DNA from: Pseudomonadaceae bacterium SI-3
GTDB taxonomy: Bacteria > Pseudomonadota > Gammaproteobacteria > Pseudomonadales > Pseudomonadaceae
Length of the DNA stretch: 64,000 nucleotides
NCBI GenBank assembly: GCA_004010935.1
Contig: CP026511.1
Span: 2,542,001 to 2,606,000, forward strand
Direction: 5' to 3'
In this document: in pieces, positions 46,894 through 55,225 of the stretch
Numbering within the stretch: position 1 is the stretch's first letter
Layout: each line of letters begins with the position of its first letter
Position numbers and translations under genes: made by a program
Notes under the pieces: model-generated
What the model saw: only the letters and a program-made list of their open reading frames with translations
Told to the model about the DNA's origin: nothing
Databases searched by the model: none

Positions 46894-49800
46894 ATGTTCG
46901 ACACACTCCTGATCGCCAACCGCGGCGCCATTGCCTGCCGCATCCTGCGTACGCTGCGTGCCTTGGACGTGAAAGGCGTTGCCGTCTACTCGGAGGCCGA
47001 TGCCGCCAGCTTGCATATCCAACAGGCCAGTGAAGCCCATAGCCTCGGCGAAGGCGCTGCCTCGAACACCTATCTGGCGGTCGACAAGATCCTCGCCATT
47101 GCGCATCGAACCGGTGCGAAAGCGATCCACCCCGGCTATGGCTTCCTCTCCGAAAACGCCGCGTTCGCCGAAGCCTGCGAGGCGGCCGGTATCGCCTTCG
47201 TCGGGCCGACGCCAGAGCAGCTCCGGGTATTTGGCCTCAAGCACACCGCGCGCGCGCTGGCCAAGCAGCACGGTGTGCCGATGCTCGAAGGCACCGAGCT
47301 GCTCGACAGCCTCACCGATGCGTTAGGCGCAGCCGACCAGGTCGGCTATCCGGTCATGCTCAAGAGCACCGCTGGCGGCGGCGGCATCGGCATGCGGGTT
47401 TGCCGTGACGCAGCTGAACTGGCGGATGCCTTCGACGCAGTCAAACGGTTGGGGCAAAACAATTTCAGCGACGCCGGCGTGTTCATCGAGAAATACATCC
47501 AGCGCGCCCGCCATCTGGAAGTGCAGGTATTCGGTGATGGTGAGGGCGATGTGATCGCCCTCGGCGTGCGCGACTGCTCTGTGCAGCGGCGCAACCAGAA
47601 GGTGTTGGAGGAAACCCCGGCGCCGAACCTACCCGCAGGCATGGCCGATGCGCTGTGCGAGGCGGCGATCAAGCTGGCCAAGGCGGTTAGCTATCGCAGC
47701 GCCGGCACGGTCGAGTTCGTCTATGACAGCGAGGCCGAGCAGTTCTACTTCCTCGAAGTGAATACCCGTCTGCAGGTCGAGCATGGCGTCACCGAGCAGG
47801 TTTGGGGCGTCGATCTGGTGCGCTGGATGATCGAACTGGCGGCCGGTGATCTGCCGCCGCTGACCGAGCTGGCCAAGAGCTTGAAGCCCGAGGGCCACGC
47901 CATCCAGGCGCGGCTCTATGCAGAGGACCCGGGGCGCGATTTTCAGCCGAGCCCTGGCCTGCTGACCGCGGTCCAGTTTCCAGCTGCCGACGGCAAAGCA
48001 CTGCGCATCGATACTTGGGTCGAAGCAGGTTGCGAAATTCCGCCCTACTTCGACCCGATGATCGCCAAGCTCATCACCTACGCGTCGACCCGTGAGGCAG
48101 CCAAGGCTGCGCTCGATCAGGCCTTAGCCGACAGCCTGCTGTATGGCGTCGAGACCAACCGCGACTACCTGTGCCAGATCCTCGCGTATGCCCCGTTTGC
48201 CGAAGGCAATCCCTGGACCCGCTGCCTGGACGGCCTGACTTACCAGGCGACCACTTTCGAGGTACTCACCGCTGGCACCCAGACCACCGTACAGGATCAC
48301 CCCGGCCGGCTCGGTTACTGGGCTGTCGGCGTGCCTCCGTCCGGGCCGATGGACAGCCGTGCGCTGCGCCTGGGCAATGCGCTGCTGGGTAATCCGACCG
48401 ATGCAGCGGGCCTGGAAATCACCATGAGCGGGCCGATCCTGCGCTTCAATACCGACGCGGTGGTCGCGGTAACTGGCGCCGACATTCCGGTGAAGCTCGA
48501 CGACGTCGAGCAAGCAATGTGCACAGCGATTCTGGTCAAGGCTGGCAGCACGCTTGCGCTCGGCACCATCGCCGGCGCCGGTGCGCGCAGCTACCTGTGT
48601 GTACGCGGCGGGCTGCAGGTGCCCGATTACCTGGGCAGCAAGAGCACCTTTACCCTTGGCCAGTTCGGTGGCCATGCCGGACGCGCGTTACGCGCCGGTG
48701 ATGTACTGCATATTCCTGAACTCGCCGACCGCAGCGCCGGCGCCAGCCTGCCTGTCGAGCTCTGCTCGCCGCTGCCATCGGTACGCGAGATCCGAGTGAT
48801 TTACGGCCCGCACGGTGCGCCGGAATACTTCACGGAAGGCTATATCGAGCGATTCTTCGCCACCGACTGGGAAGTGCATTTCAACTCCAGCCGCACCGGC
48901 GTTCGTCTCATAGGCCCGAAGCCCGAGTGGGTGCGTGACAGCGGCGGCGAGGCCGGCCTTCACCCCTCGAACATCCACGACAACCCTTACGCCATCGGTG
49001 CCGTGGACTTCACCGGCGACATGCCGGTCATCCTCGGCCCGGACGGCCCGAGCCTCGGCGGCTTTGTCTGTCCAGTGACTATCATCGAGGCAGACCTCTG
49101 GCAGATCGGCCAGCTCAAGGCTGGCGACAAGGTGCGCTTCGTGTCGGTGGATGTGACTATGGCGCGTGAGTTGGCTAAGACCCAAAATCTTGAGTGCGCC
49201 AACCTTTGTAGGAGTGAGCTTGCTCGCGATCAGCCATGCGAAAGGATCGCCAGCAAGCTGGCTCCTACAACAGCACAAGCCCTCACCTCGCCCATCGTCC
49301 TCGATCTGGGGAACGACGACACCCGCCTGGTCGCCCGACTCTCCGGCGACACCCATTTGCTGTTGGAAATCGGCGCGCCCGAACTGGACCTTGTCCTGCG
49401 CTTCCGTGGCCACGCATTGATGCAGGCGCTGGAGGCGAAGAACCTCAACGGCGTGATCGACCTCACCCCCGGCATCCGTTCCCTGCAGGTCCATTACCAG
49501 CCGGAGACCCTGCCGCTTCAGAGCCTACTCGACACCGTCGCCGGCCTCTGGGACGCGGTGTGCTCGGCGCAAGATCTCCGAGTCCCGTCGCGCATCGTGC
49601 ATCTGCCACTTTCCTGGGACGACCCGGCCTGTCAGCTGGCAATCGACAAGTACATGACCACGGTGCGCAAGGACGCTCCCTGGTGCCCGAGCAATTTGGA
49701 ATTCATCCGTCGCATCAACGATCTGCCGAACCTCGACGAGGTGCATCGCACAGTGTTCGAAGCCAGTTATCTGGTGATGGGCCTGGGCGACGTCTATCTC

Positions 49801-50535
49801 GGCGCGCCAGTGGCAACCCCCCTGGACCCGCGGCATCGCTTGGTCACCACCAAATACAACCCAGCGCGCACCTGGACCGCGGAAAACTCGGTCGGCATCG
49901 GTGGCGCCTACATGTGCGTCTACGGCATGGAGGGCCCGGGCGGCTACCAGTTCGTTGGACGCACACTGCAGATGTGGAACCGCTACCGCGCGGTGGAGGC
50001 GTTCGGCGGTCAGCCCTGGCTGCTGCGCTTCTTCGACCAGATCCGCTTCTACCCGGTTTCCGCCGAGGAGCTTTTGAAGATCCGCCGCGATTTCCCGTTG
50101 GGCCGCTACCCGCTGACGATCGAAGAGACCGAGCTGCGCCTGTCCGACTATCAGGAATTTCTGGCTAAGGAAGCCGCGGGTATCGACGCCTTCCGCAGCC
50201 AGCAGCGCGCTGCTTTCGACGCCGAACGCCAACGCTGGATCGCGTCCGGCCAGTCGCACTTCGAGAGCGAGGAAGTCGCCGCTGAGCTCGGTGAAGACGC
50301 CCCGCTGGGCGCCGGCGAGCATGGCATCGAAAGCCACATTGCCGGGAATCTCTGGCAGGTATCCGTGACCGAGGGCGCTCGGGTAGAAGCCGGCGACGTG
50401 CTGGTGATCCTCGAGAGCATGAAGATGGAAATCCCGCTCACCGCACCTGTTTCCGGCGTGGTGAAGGACATCCGTGTACAGCCTGGCTCCCCCGTGCGTG
50501 CCGGTCAGCGGGTGGTGGTGATCGAGGGCGCGTAA
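46894..50535 (+). CDS. Biotin-dependent guanidine (urea-type) carboxylase
   Basis: 1213 residues. Domain order: biotin carboxylase (residues 1-450, ATP loop KSTAGGGGIGM), KipA/AHS2-like (about 470-770), KipI/AHS1-like carboxyltransferase region (about 815-1030), and C-terminal biotinyl domain with ESMKME, biotin Lys near 1177. It carboxylates guanidine (or urea) using ATP and bicarbonate. The linked riboswitch and deiminase pair favour guanidine. The start at 46894 has GAGGG before it and gives the canonical MFDTLLIANRGAIACRI; an upstream extension is rejected. Between the two transferase subdomains a 61-base REP element is read in frame, adding about 20 residues (LCRSELARDQPCERIASKL). Confidence 0.94.
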   Translation: MFDTLLIANRGAIACRILRTLRALDVKGVAVYSEADAASLHIQQASEAHSLGEGAASNTYLAVDKILAIAHRTGAKAIHPGYGFLSENAAFAEACEAAGIAFVGPTPEQLRVFGLKHTARALAKQHGVPMLEGTELLDSLTDALGAADQVGYPVMLKSTAGGGGIGMRVCRDAAELADAFDAVKRLGQNNFSDAGVFIEKYIQRARHLEVQVFGDGEGDVIALGVRDCSVQRRNQKVLEETPAPNLPAGMADALCEAAIKLAKAVSYRSAGTVEFVYDSEAEQFYFLEVNTRLQVEHGVTEQVWGVDLVRWMIELAAGDLPPLTELAKSLKPEGHAIQARLYAEDPGRDFQPSPGLLTAVQFPAADGKALRIDTWVEAGCEIPPYFDPMIAKLITYASTREAAKAALDQALADSLLYGVETNRDYLCQILAYAPFAEGNPWTRCLDGLTYQATTFEVLTAGTQTTVQDHPGRLGYWAVGVPPSGPMDSRALRLGNALLGNPTDAAGLEITMSGPILRFNTDAVVAVTGADIPVKLDDVEQAMCTAILVKAGSTLALGTIAGAGARSYLCVRGGLQVPDYLGSKSTFTLGQFGGHAGRALRAGDVLHIPELADRSAGASLPVELCSPLPSVREIRVIYGPHGAPEYFTEGYIERFFATDWEVHFNSSRTGVRLIGPKPEWVRDSGGEAGLHPSNIHDNPYAIGAVDFTGDMPVILGPDGPSLGGFVCPVTIIEADLWQIGQLKAGDKVRFVSVDVTMARELAKTQNLECANLCRSELARDQPCERIASKLAPTTAQALTSPIVLDLGNDDTRLVARLSGDTHLLLEIGAPELDLVLRFRGHALMQALEAKNLNGVIDLTPGIRSLQVHYQPETLPLQSLLDTVAGLWDAVCSAQDLRVPSRIVHLPLSWDDPACQLAIDKYMTTVRKDAPWCPSNLEFIRRINDLPNLDEVHRTVFEASYLVMGLGDVYLGAPVATPLDPRHRLVTTKYNPARTWTAENSVGIGGAYMCVYGMEGPGGYQFVGRTLQMWNRYRAVEAFGGQPWLLRFFDQIRFYPVSAEELLKIRRDFPLGRYPLTIEETELRLSDYQEFLAKEAAGIDAFRSQQRAAFDAERQRWIASGQSHFESEEVAAELGEDAPLGAGEHGIESHIAGNLWQVSVTEGARVEAGDVLVILESMKMEIPLTAPVSGVVKDIRVQPGSPVRAGQRVVVIEGA
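49208..49268. repeat. REP/REPIN element inside the carboxylase coding sequence
   Basis: GTAGGAGTGAGCTTGCTCGC and, inverted 20 bases on, GCCAGCAAGCTGGCTCCTAC: the typical Pseudomonas REP pair with a short spacer. It keeps the frame open, whereas such elements are normally extragenic. Confidence 0.88.
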
Positions 50536-50558
50536 GGCTCCCTGCCCAACAGATGACC

Positions 50559-50659
50559 GTAGGGTGGATCACGCCTCACCGATCCACCAACCAGCCCACC
50601 GGCCACCGGGCCATCTCAGACATTACGCGTGGAAAAGGCGTTGCCGTTTTCCACCCTAC
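50559..50659. repeat. REP-like element before allophanate hydrolase
   Basis: The ends GTAGGGTGGA and TCCACCCTAC are perfect inverted copies enclosing about 80 bases with further partial pairing (ATCACGC/GCGTGG). It occupies most of the gap between carboxylase and hydrolase genes and shares its GTAGGGTGG end with the element at 46752. Confidence 0.65.
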
Positions 50660-50671
50660 GAGGAATACGAC

Positions 50672-52474
50672 ATGACAACCGACTTTGACCTACGCCTCGA
50701 CACACTGCGCGCGGCTTACTCCAATGCCAAGCTGTCACCGCGCACACTCATCGCTGCAGTGCACGACCAAGCTACCAACCTCCAGGCCGAATTCAACCTC
50801 TTCATTCATCTGCTAACGAAGGATGAACTCGAGCCCTACCTCGCAGCCCTGGACAGCAAATCCCCAGCCGAGCTGCCCCTCTACGGCATCCCCTTCGCCA
50901 TCAAGGACAATATCGACCTGGCCGGCATCCCGACCACGGCAGCCTGCCCCGCCTTTGCCTATACACCGGACACCAGCGCGACCATCGTCGAACAACTGAT
51001 CGCCTTCGGTGCCATCCCGCTGGGCAAGACCAACCTCGACCAGTTCGCCACCGGCCTCAACGGCACCCGTTCGCCCTACGGCGAGTGCCGCAACAGCGTG
51101 CATCCGAAGTATCCGTCGGGCGGCTCCAGCGCCGGTTCGTCCCTGGCCGTGGCACTCGGCCTGGCGAGCTTCGCATTGGGCACGGACACCGCCGGTTCCG
51201 GTCGGGTGCCGGCCGCGTTGAACAACCTGATCGGCCTCAAGGCGAGCAAGGGCTTGATCTCCACTGCGGGCGTAGTCCCGGCGTGCCGTACGCTGGATTG
51301 CGTCACCTTCTTCACCGCTACCGCGGCCGAAGCCAGCCAGCTGCTAGCCCTGACCGCCGAACTCGACCCACGCGACGAATACAGCCGCGCCAATCCGCTG
51401 TGGAACGACGGTTCGGCGTTTGGCCAAGTCAAATCCTTCCGTTTCGGCGTGCCCAAACAACCGGAATTTCTCGGCTGCCCGGAAAGCCCGGCGCTGTTCG
51501 CCGCTACCATTGAGCACCTGAAAGCTATCGGCGGCGAGCCAGTGGAGATCGATTTCGCGCCCTTCCTTGAAGCCGCGCGGCTGCTCTATGAAGGCCCCTG
51601 GGTTGCCGAACGCTACAGCGTTGCCGGCGCGTTGATCGAGCAACAGCCCGACGCCGTGCTGCCGGTGATCAAGGCGGTGCTGGAAAAGGCACCCGGCACC
51701 ACTGCCGTGCAGCTGTTCCAGGCCGAGTACCGGCTGCAACAGCTCAAGGCCATCTGCGACCGGATCATGGCTACGGTGGATTGTGTACTGACCCCGGCCT
51801 ACCCGCGCCCGGTCACGCTGGACGAACTGCACGCCGAGCCGGTCAAGCGCAATTCGGACCTGGGCTACTACACCAATTTCATGAACATGCTGGACTACGC
51901 CGCCGTGGCGGTGCCAGCGGGCGTGATGCAGAACGGCCTGCCCTGGGGCGTGACCTTGTTCGGGCGAGTATTCACCGATCAGTACCTACTGAGCCTGGCC
52001 GACATGCTGCAACGGCAACATCGCATCGCATTGATCGGTGGGCAGTCGATCACCTCGCCTGCCCCACAGAATGCGGCACGCAGCGACCGCGCCCGTGTCG
52101 TGGTCTGTGGCGCGCATCTGGATGGCTTGCCCCTGAACTGGCAGCTCAAACAGCGCGGCGGTCGACTGCTCGAAGCAACCCGCAGCGCAGCGCACTACAA
52201 ACTGTACGCGTTGGCCGGCGGCCCACCGTTCCGCCCGGGCATGGTGCGTGTTGCCGATGAAGGCGTCGCCATTGAGGTGGAAATCTGGGAAGTCCCGAGC
52301 AGTGAACTGGGCTCCTTCCTCACCGGCATCCCGGCACCTCTCGGGCTGGGCAAGGTACAACTGGCCGACGGCAGCTGGGAAACCGGCTTCATCTGTGAAG
52401 CGTACGGTTTGCAGGGTGCCGTCGATATCAGCAAGTACGGTGGCTGGCGAGCCTATATGAAGAGCCGTAGCTGA
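50672..52474 (+). CDS. atzF: Allophanate hydrolase
   Basis: A 600-residue amidase-signature enzyme that splits allophanate to ammonia and CO2. The Ser-cisSer-Lys core is visible: PFAIKDNIDLAG (Lys), YPSGGSSAGSSLAVA and DTAGSGRVPA. The C-terminal part from about residue 470 is the AtzF-type domain (ARVVVCGAHLDGLPLN). The start at 50672 is preceded by CGAGGA. It completes the route guanidine to carboxyguanidine to allophanate to ammonia and CO2 encoded by the operon. Confidence 0.94.
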   Translation: MTTDFDLRLDTLRAAYSNAKLSPRTLIAAVHDQATNLQAEFNLFIHLLTKDELEPYLAALDSKSPAELPLYGIPFAIKDNIDLAGIPTTAACPAFAYTPDTSATIVEQLIAFGAIPLGKTNLDQFATGLNGTRSPYGECRNSVHPKYPSGGSSAGSSLAVALGLASFALGTDTAGSGRVPAALNNLIGLKASKGLISTAGVVPACRTLDCVTFFTATAAEASQLLALTAELDPRDEYSRANPLWNDGSAFGQVKSFRFGVPKQPEFLGCPESPALFAATIEHLKAIGGEPVEIDFAPFLEAARLLYEGPWVAERYSVAGALIEQQPDAVLPVIKAVLEKAPGTTAVQLFQAEYRLQQLKAICDRIMATVDCVLTPAYPRPVTLDELHAEPVKRNSDLGYYTNFMNMLDYAAVAVPAGVMQNGLPWGVTLFGRVFTDQYLLSLADMLQRQHRIALIGGQSITSPAPQNAARSDRARVVVCGAHLDGLPLNWQLKQRGGRLLEATRSAAHYKLYALAGGPPFRPGMVRVADEGVAIEVEIWEVPSSELGSFLTGIPAPLGLGKVQLADGSWETGFICEAYGLQGAVDISKYGGWRAYMKSRS

Positions 52475-52548
52475 GCGGGGTCGCCAAACGCTGTGTTTCG
52501 GTACGGGTAAGTCCTGCCGTAACGTCCGGAACATCGCCTCTAAGACGT

Positions 52549-52600
52549 CCTCCGATGCAAAGCGACGCCGAATAGTCGGCTCTATTTGCATCAGAGGAGG
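52549..52600 (+). promoter_or_regulatory. Stem-loop hiding the aldo/keto reductase ribosome site
   Basis: CCTCC-GATGCAAA (52549-52561) pairs with TTTGCATC (52585-52592) and GGAGG (52596-52600), with a three-base bulge. The paired GGAGG is the only ribosome site for the gene at 52605, so initiation may be conditional. Confidence 0.6.
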
Positions 52601-52604
52601 TTCC

Positions 52605-53582
52605 ATGCGCATCACCCTTCCACGTCTCGGTTTTGGCGGCGCGCCGTTGGGCAACATGTTCGCCCCGCTCGACGAAACCACCGCCGACGCTACGCTCAAG
52701 GCTGCCTGGGATGCCGGCATCCGTTATTACGACACGTCACCGCACTATGGCGCCGGCCTGGCCGAGCAACGCTTCGGGCGCTTACTCAGCAAAAAGCCCC
52801 GCGATGAATTCGTCCTGAGTACCAAGGTTGGCCGCTTGCTGCAGCCAACCAGCAGGCCGGAAAACGCCCCGTCCTTTGTCGATGAGCTGCCGAACAAGCG
52901 CGTCGTCGACTACTCCGCTGACGGCGCACGACGCTCCATCGAGGACAGCCTGGAGCGTATGGGCGTGAATCGTATCGATGTCGCCTTCATCCATGACGTG
53001 TCCGAAGACCAGTGGGGCCCACAGTGGACCGAGTATTTCCAACAGGCCATGCAAGGCGCGGCGAAAGCGCTGACGCAGATGCGTGAGGAAGGCCTGATCC
53101 ACGGTTGGGGGCTTGGCGTGAACCTCGTCGAACCCTGCCGCATGGCCCTTGAGCAATCCGACCCGGACGTGTTCCTGCTGGCCGGCCGCTATTCTCTACT
53201 CGACCACCGCGAAGCGCTGGATACGCTATTTCCCACATGCGTGGAGCGTGGCGTCGGGATCGTTGTCGGCGGGCCGTTCAACTCCGGTGTACTGGCCGGT
53301 GGCGAGCACTACGACTATGCGGCCGCGCCTGATGATATCCGCCAGAAGACCGGGCAGATCGAAGCGGTGTGTCAGGAGTTCGAAGTAGATATCCGGGCTG
53401 CAGCGCTGCAGTTCTGCCTCGCGCATCCCGCCGTCCTGTCAGCCATTCCGGGCACCAGCAACCCGAAGCGTCCTGCACAGTACGTGCAACAGTTCGAGGC
53501 CGACATACCGGCCGAGTTCTGGCGGGCGCTAAAGGACAAGCAGCTGCTGCCTGAAGACGTGCCGGTGCCAAAGGAACATTGA
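52605..53582 (+). CDS. Aldo/keto reductase, D-threo-aldose/L-fucose dehydrogenase-like
   Basis: 325 residues of NAD(P)-linked AKR barrel. Catalytic Asp and Tyr are in AGIRYYDTSPHYGAG, the Lys in FVLSTKVGRLL and the His in VAFIHDVS. The overall pattern is closest to the pyridoxal/aldose dehydrogenase branch. Its own RNA hairpin separates it from the guanidine operon, and a 450-base gap follows. Whether it belongs to guanidine metabolism is unknown. Confidence 0.88.
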   Translation: MRITLPRLGFGGAPLGNMFAPLDETTADATLKAAWDAGIRYYDTSPHYGAGLAEQRFGRLLSKKPRDEFVLSTKVGRLLQPTSRPENAPSFVDELPNKRVVDYSADGARRSIEDSLERMGVNRIDVAFIHDVSEDQWGPQWTEYFQQAMQGAAKALTQMREEGLIHGWGLGVNLVEPCRMALEQSDPDVFLLAGRYSLLDHREALDTLFPTCVERGVGIVVGGPFNSGVLAGGEHYDYAAAPDDIRQKTGQIEAVCQEFEVDIRAAALQFCLAHPAVLSAIPGTSNPKRPAQYVQQFEADIPAEFWRALKDKQLLPEDVPVPKEH

Positions 53583-54030
53583 CTTCTTGGCACGCGGTTA
53601 AGGTCGGGCTTGGTCGGCTATGTGATCCCTGCGTGGGTTCCGCGGCCGAACACGCTCGCCGATGCATTTTGACGCATCCCTATAGGGACTAATTCAGTCG
53701 TCCGACGTGATCGAGGGCGCATAGCCGTCGGGAGAAGATGCCGCCCCGGAAAAGACCACTGCACCCGTATATCGAAACTTATCCGACCCGCTCGGATGGC
53801 CTGGTCCAATGCCAACCGACAGCACCATCGCGGCGCACGCCTCACCATTTGAGCGCAGATTGCAAGCCGGCCCAGGCCTAGAAAATTTCTAATTAATGCC
53901 TTCATCTGATTGATACAAAAGCCGTATTTGTTTGAAAGACGAACTGGCACGCAACCTGCTCTACACAGAACAGAACGGGATGAGTCGCGGCAGCGCTCAC
54001 ATCGCTCGGCACACAGGAGCTACACAACAG
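53583..54030. other. Intergenic region before the second guanidine riboswitch
   Basis: 448 bases without a convincing gene. The promoter of the second guanidine operon should be here; the AT-rich stretch GAAAATTTCTAATTAATGCC at 53880-53899 is a candidate location. Confidence 0.4.
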
Positions 54031-54126
54031 GCGAACTAGGGTTCCGGCTCATGCAGATGAGCGCTGGTCCGAGAGTTCTCCGGTCCCAAGGATTGGGACT
54101 ACACGGCGGGATAAAAGCCCGGGAGG
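54031..54126 (+). promoter_or_regulatory. Guanidine-I (ykkC) riboswitch 2
   Basis: Conserved blocks CTAGGGTTCCGG, GGTCCGAGAG, ACACGGCGGGATAAAAGCCC and GGGAGG are all present. Variable hairpins are GCTCAT/ATGAGC and GTCCCAA/TTGGGAC, different in sequence from riboswitch 1 but in the same positions. It should activate the ten-gene unit from 54175 when guanidine is present. A ten-codon ORF begins immediately after the aptamer. Confidence 0.96.
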
Positions 54127-54131
54127 ACGCG

Positions 54132-54164
54132 ATGTCATCCCGTGCCGGTTCTTCCACTGTGTAG
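54132..54164 (+). CDS. Possible 10-residue leader ORF MSSRAGSSTV
   Basis: ATG 54132 follows GGGAGG, which is the 3' edge of the riboswitch aptamer. The TAG stop overlaps the AGGAG ribosome site of the next gene. A ribosome finishing here would sit on that site. Coincidence is possible. Confidence 0.3.
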   Translation: MSSRAGSSTV

Positions 54165-54174
54165 GAGTTTCACC

Positions 54175-55182
54175 ATGACAGGTCCGCTGTTTCCTTCGCT
54201 GCACAAGACCCTGCTCGGCGCCACCTTGGCCGTCGCGACCCTATTCGCGCCGCTGGTGGTTCAGGCGGCGGAAAAACTGAAGATCGGCACCGTGGTCTGG
54301 GCCGGTTACGGGCCGTTCTACGTGGCCGACAAGAAAGACCTGTTCAAACCTCACGGCCTGGACGTGGAGTTGCAGTTCTTCAACGACCCGGCCCTGATTC
54401 CCACCGCCATGCTCAGCCGCGCACTCGATGGCGGCATGCTGACCTATGACCAAGTCGTTGCCTCTGTCGCCAAAGGCCTCAAGCACCGCGTGGTGATGCC
54501 CATCGACTTCTCCAACGGTGGTGACGCCATCGTCGCCGATGCGTCGATCAACTCTGTGGCCGATTTCAAAGGCAAGAAAGTTGGCTACAACCCGCTCTCG
54601 CCGTCCGACTTCCTGCTCGCCTACGCGCTGCAACAGAACGGTATGACCGAGAAGGATATCCAGCCGGTCAACATGACGCCCGAAGGCATTCCCGGTGCCA
54701 TGGCCTCAGGCAACCTGCCGGTCGGCGTGACCTACGAGCCCAACGTGTCGCAGATCCTCTCCATGAGCAGCGGCGACAAATTCAAGGTCGTGTATTCCTC
54801 CAAGGATGCGCCCGGCCTAATCACCGACGTGCTGGTGTTCGACGAAGCGGTGATCGCCAAGAAACCCGCCGCCATCAAGGCGATGATCCAGGGTTACCTC
54901 GACGGGCTCGCCTACATGCAGGCGCATCCCGAGGAGTCGGCAGACATCATTGGCGAGGTGCTGGGCGTCAGCGCCGAAGAAGCCACTGAACAGATGTCCG
55001 GTGCCTACAACATCCCGCTCGCGGAAATGAGCAAGAGCTTCGCGCCCAGTGACGACACCCATTCCTTCCATGGCAGCGGCGCGATCATTGCCAAGCTGCT
55101 GGTGGATAACGGCCAGATCCCCTCCGCCCCGGATTTCAGCGACACCTACGACGCGCAGTTCACCGAAGCACTCGCCAAGTAA
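54175..55182 (+). CDS. ABC substrate-binding protein, SsuA/TauA/NMT1 type
   Basis: 335 residues. Sec leader cut near VVQAA-EK, then the type II periplasmic-binding fold: KIGTVVWAGYGPFYVADKKDLF, VELQFFNDPALIPTAMLSRALDGG, ADFKGKKVGYNPLSPSDFLL and GVTYEPNVSQ. AGGAG seven bases before ATG 54175 decides the start. It should serve the SsuC/SsuB-like permease and ATPase that end the operon at 61679-63408, and could also serve the transporter at 43571, which lacks its own. The ligand is probably a guanidine compound given the riboswitch. Confidence 0.9.
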   Translation: MTGPLFPSLHKTLLGATLAVATLFAPLVVQAAEKLKIGTVVWAGYGPFYVADKKDLFKPHGLDVELQFFNDPALIPTAMLSRALDGGMLTYDQVVASVAKGLKHRVVMPIDFSNGGDAIVADASINSVADFKGKKVGYNPLSPSDFLLAYALQQNGMTEKDIQPVNMTPEGIPGAMASGNLPVGVTYEPNVSQILSMSSGDKFKVVYSSKDAPGLITDVLVFDEAVIAKKPAAIKAMIQGYLDGLAYMQAHPEESADIIGEVLGVSAEEATEQMSGAYNIPLAEMSKSFAPSDDTHSFHGSGAIIAKLLVDNGQIPSAPDFSDTYDAQFTEALAK

Positions 55183-55225
55183 TGCGCGCCGGGGCGAGCC
55201 GCGCTCGCCCCGACAGGAGACCCGT

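Noticed and set aside
45940..47271. 443-residue minus-strand frame over the deiminase and carboxylase start
   Set aside because: It overlaps two known families on the + strand and includes the REP-like repeat, so it is a shadow.
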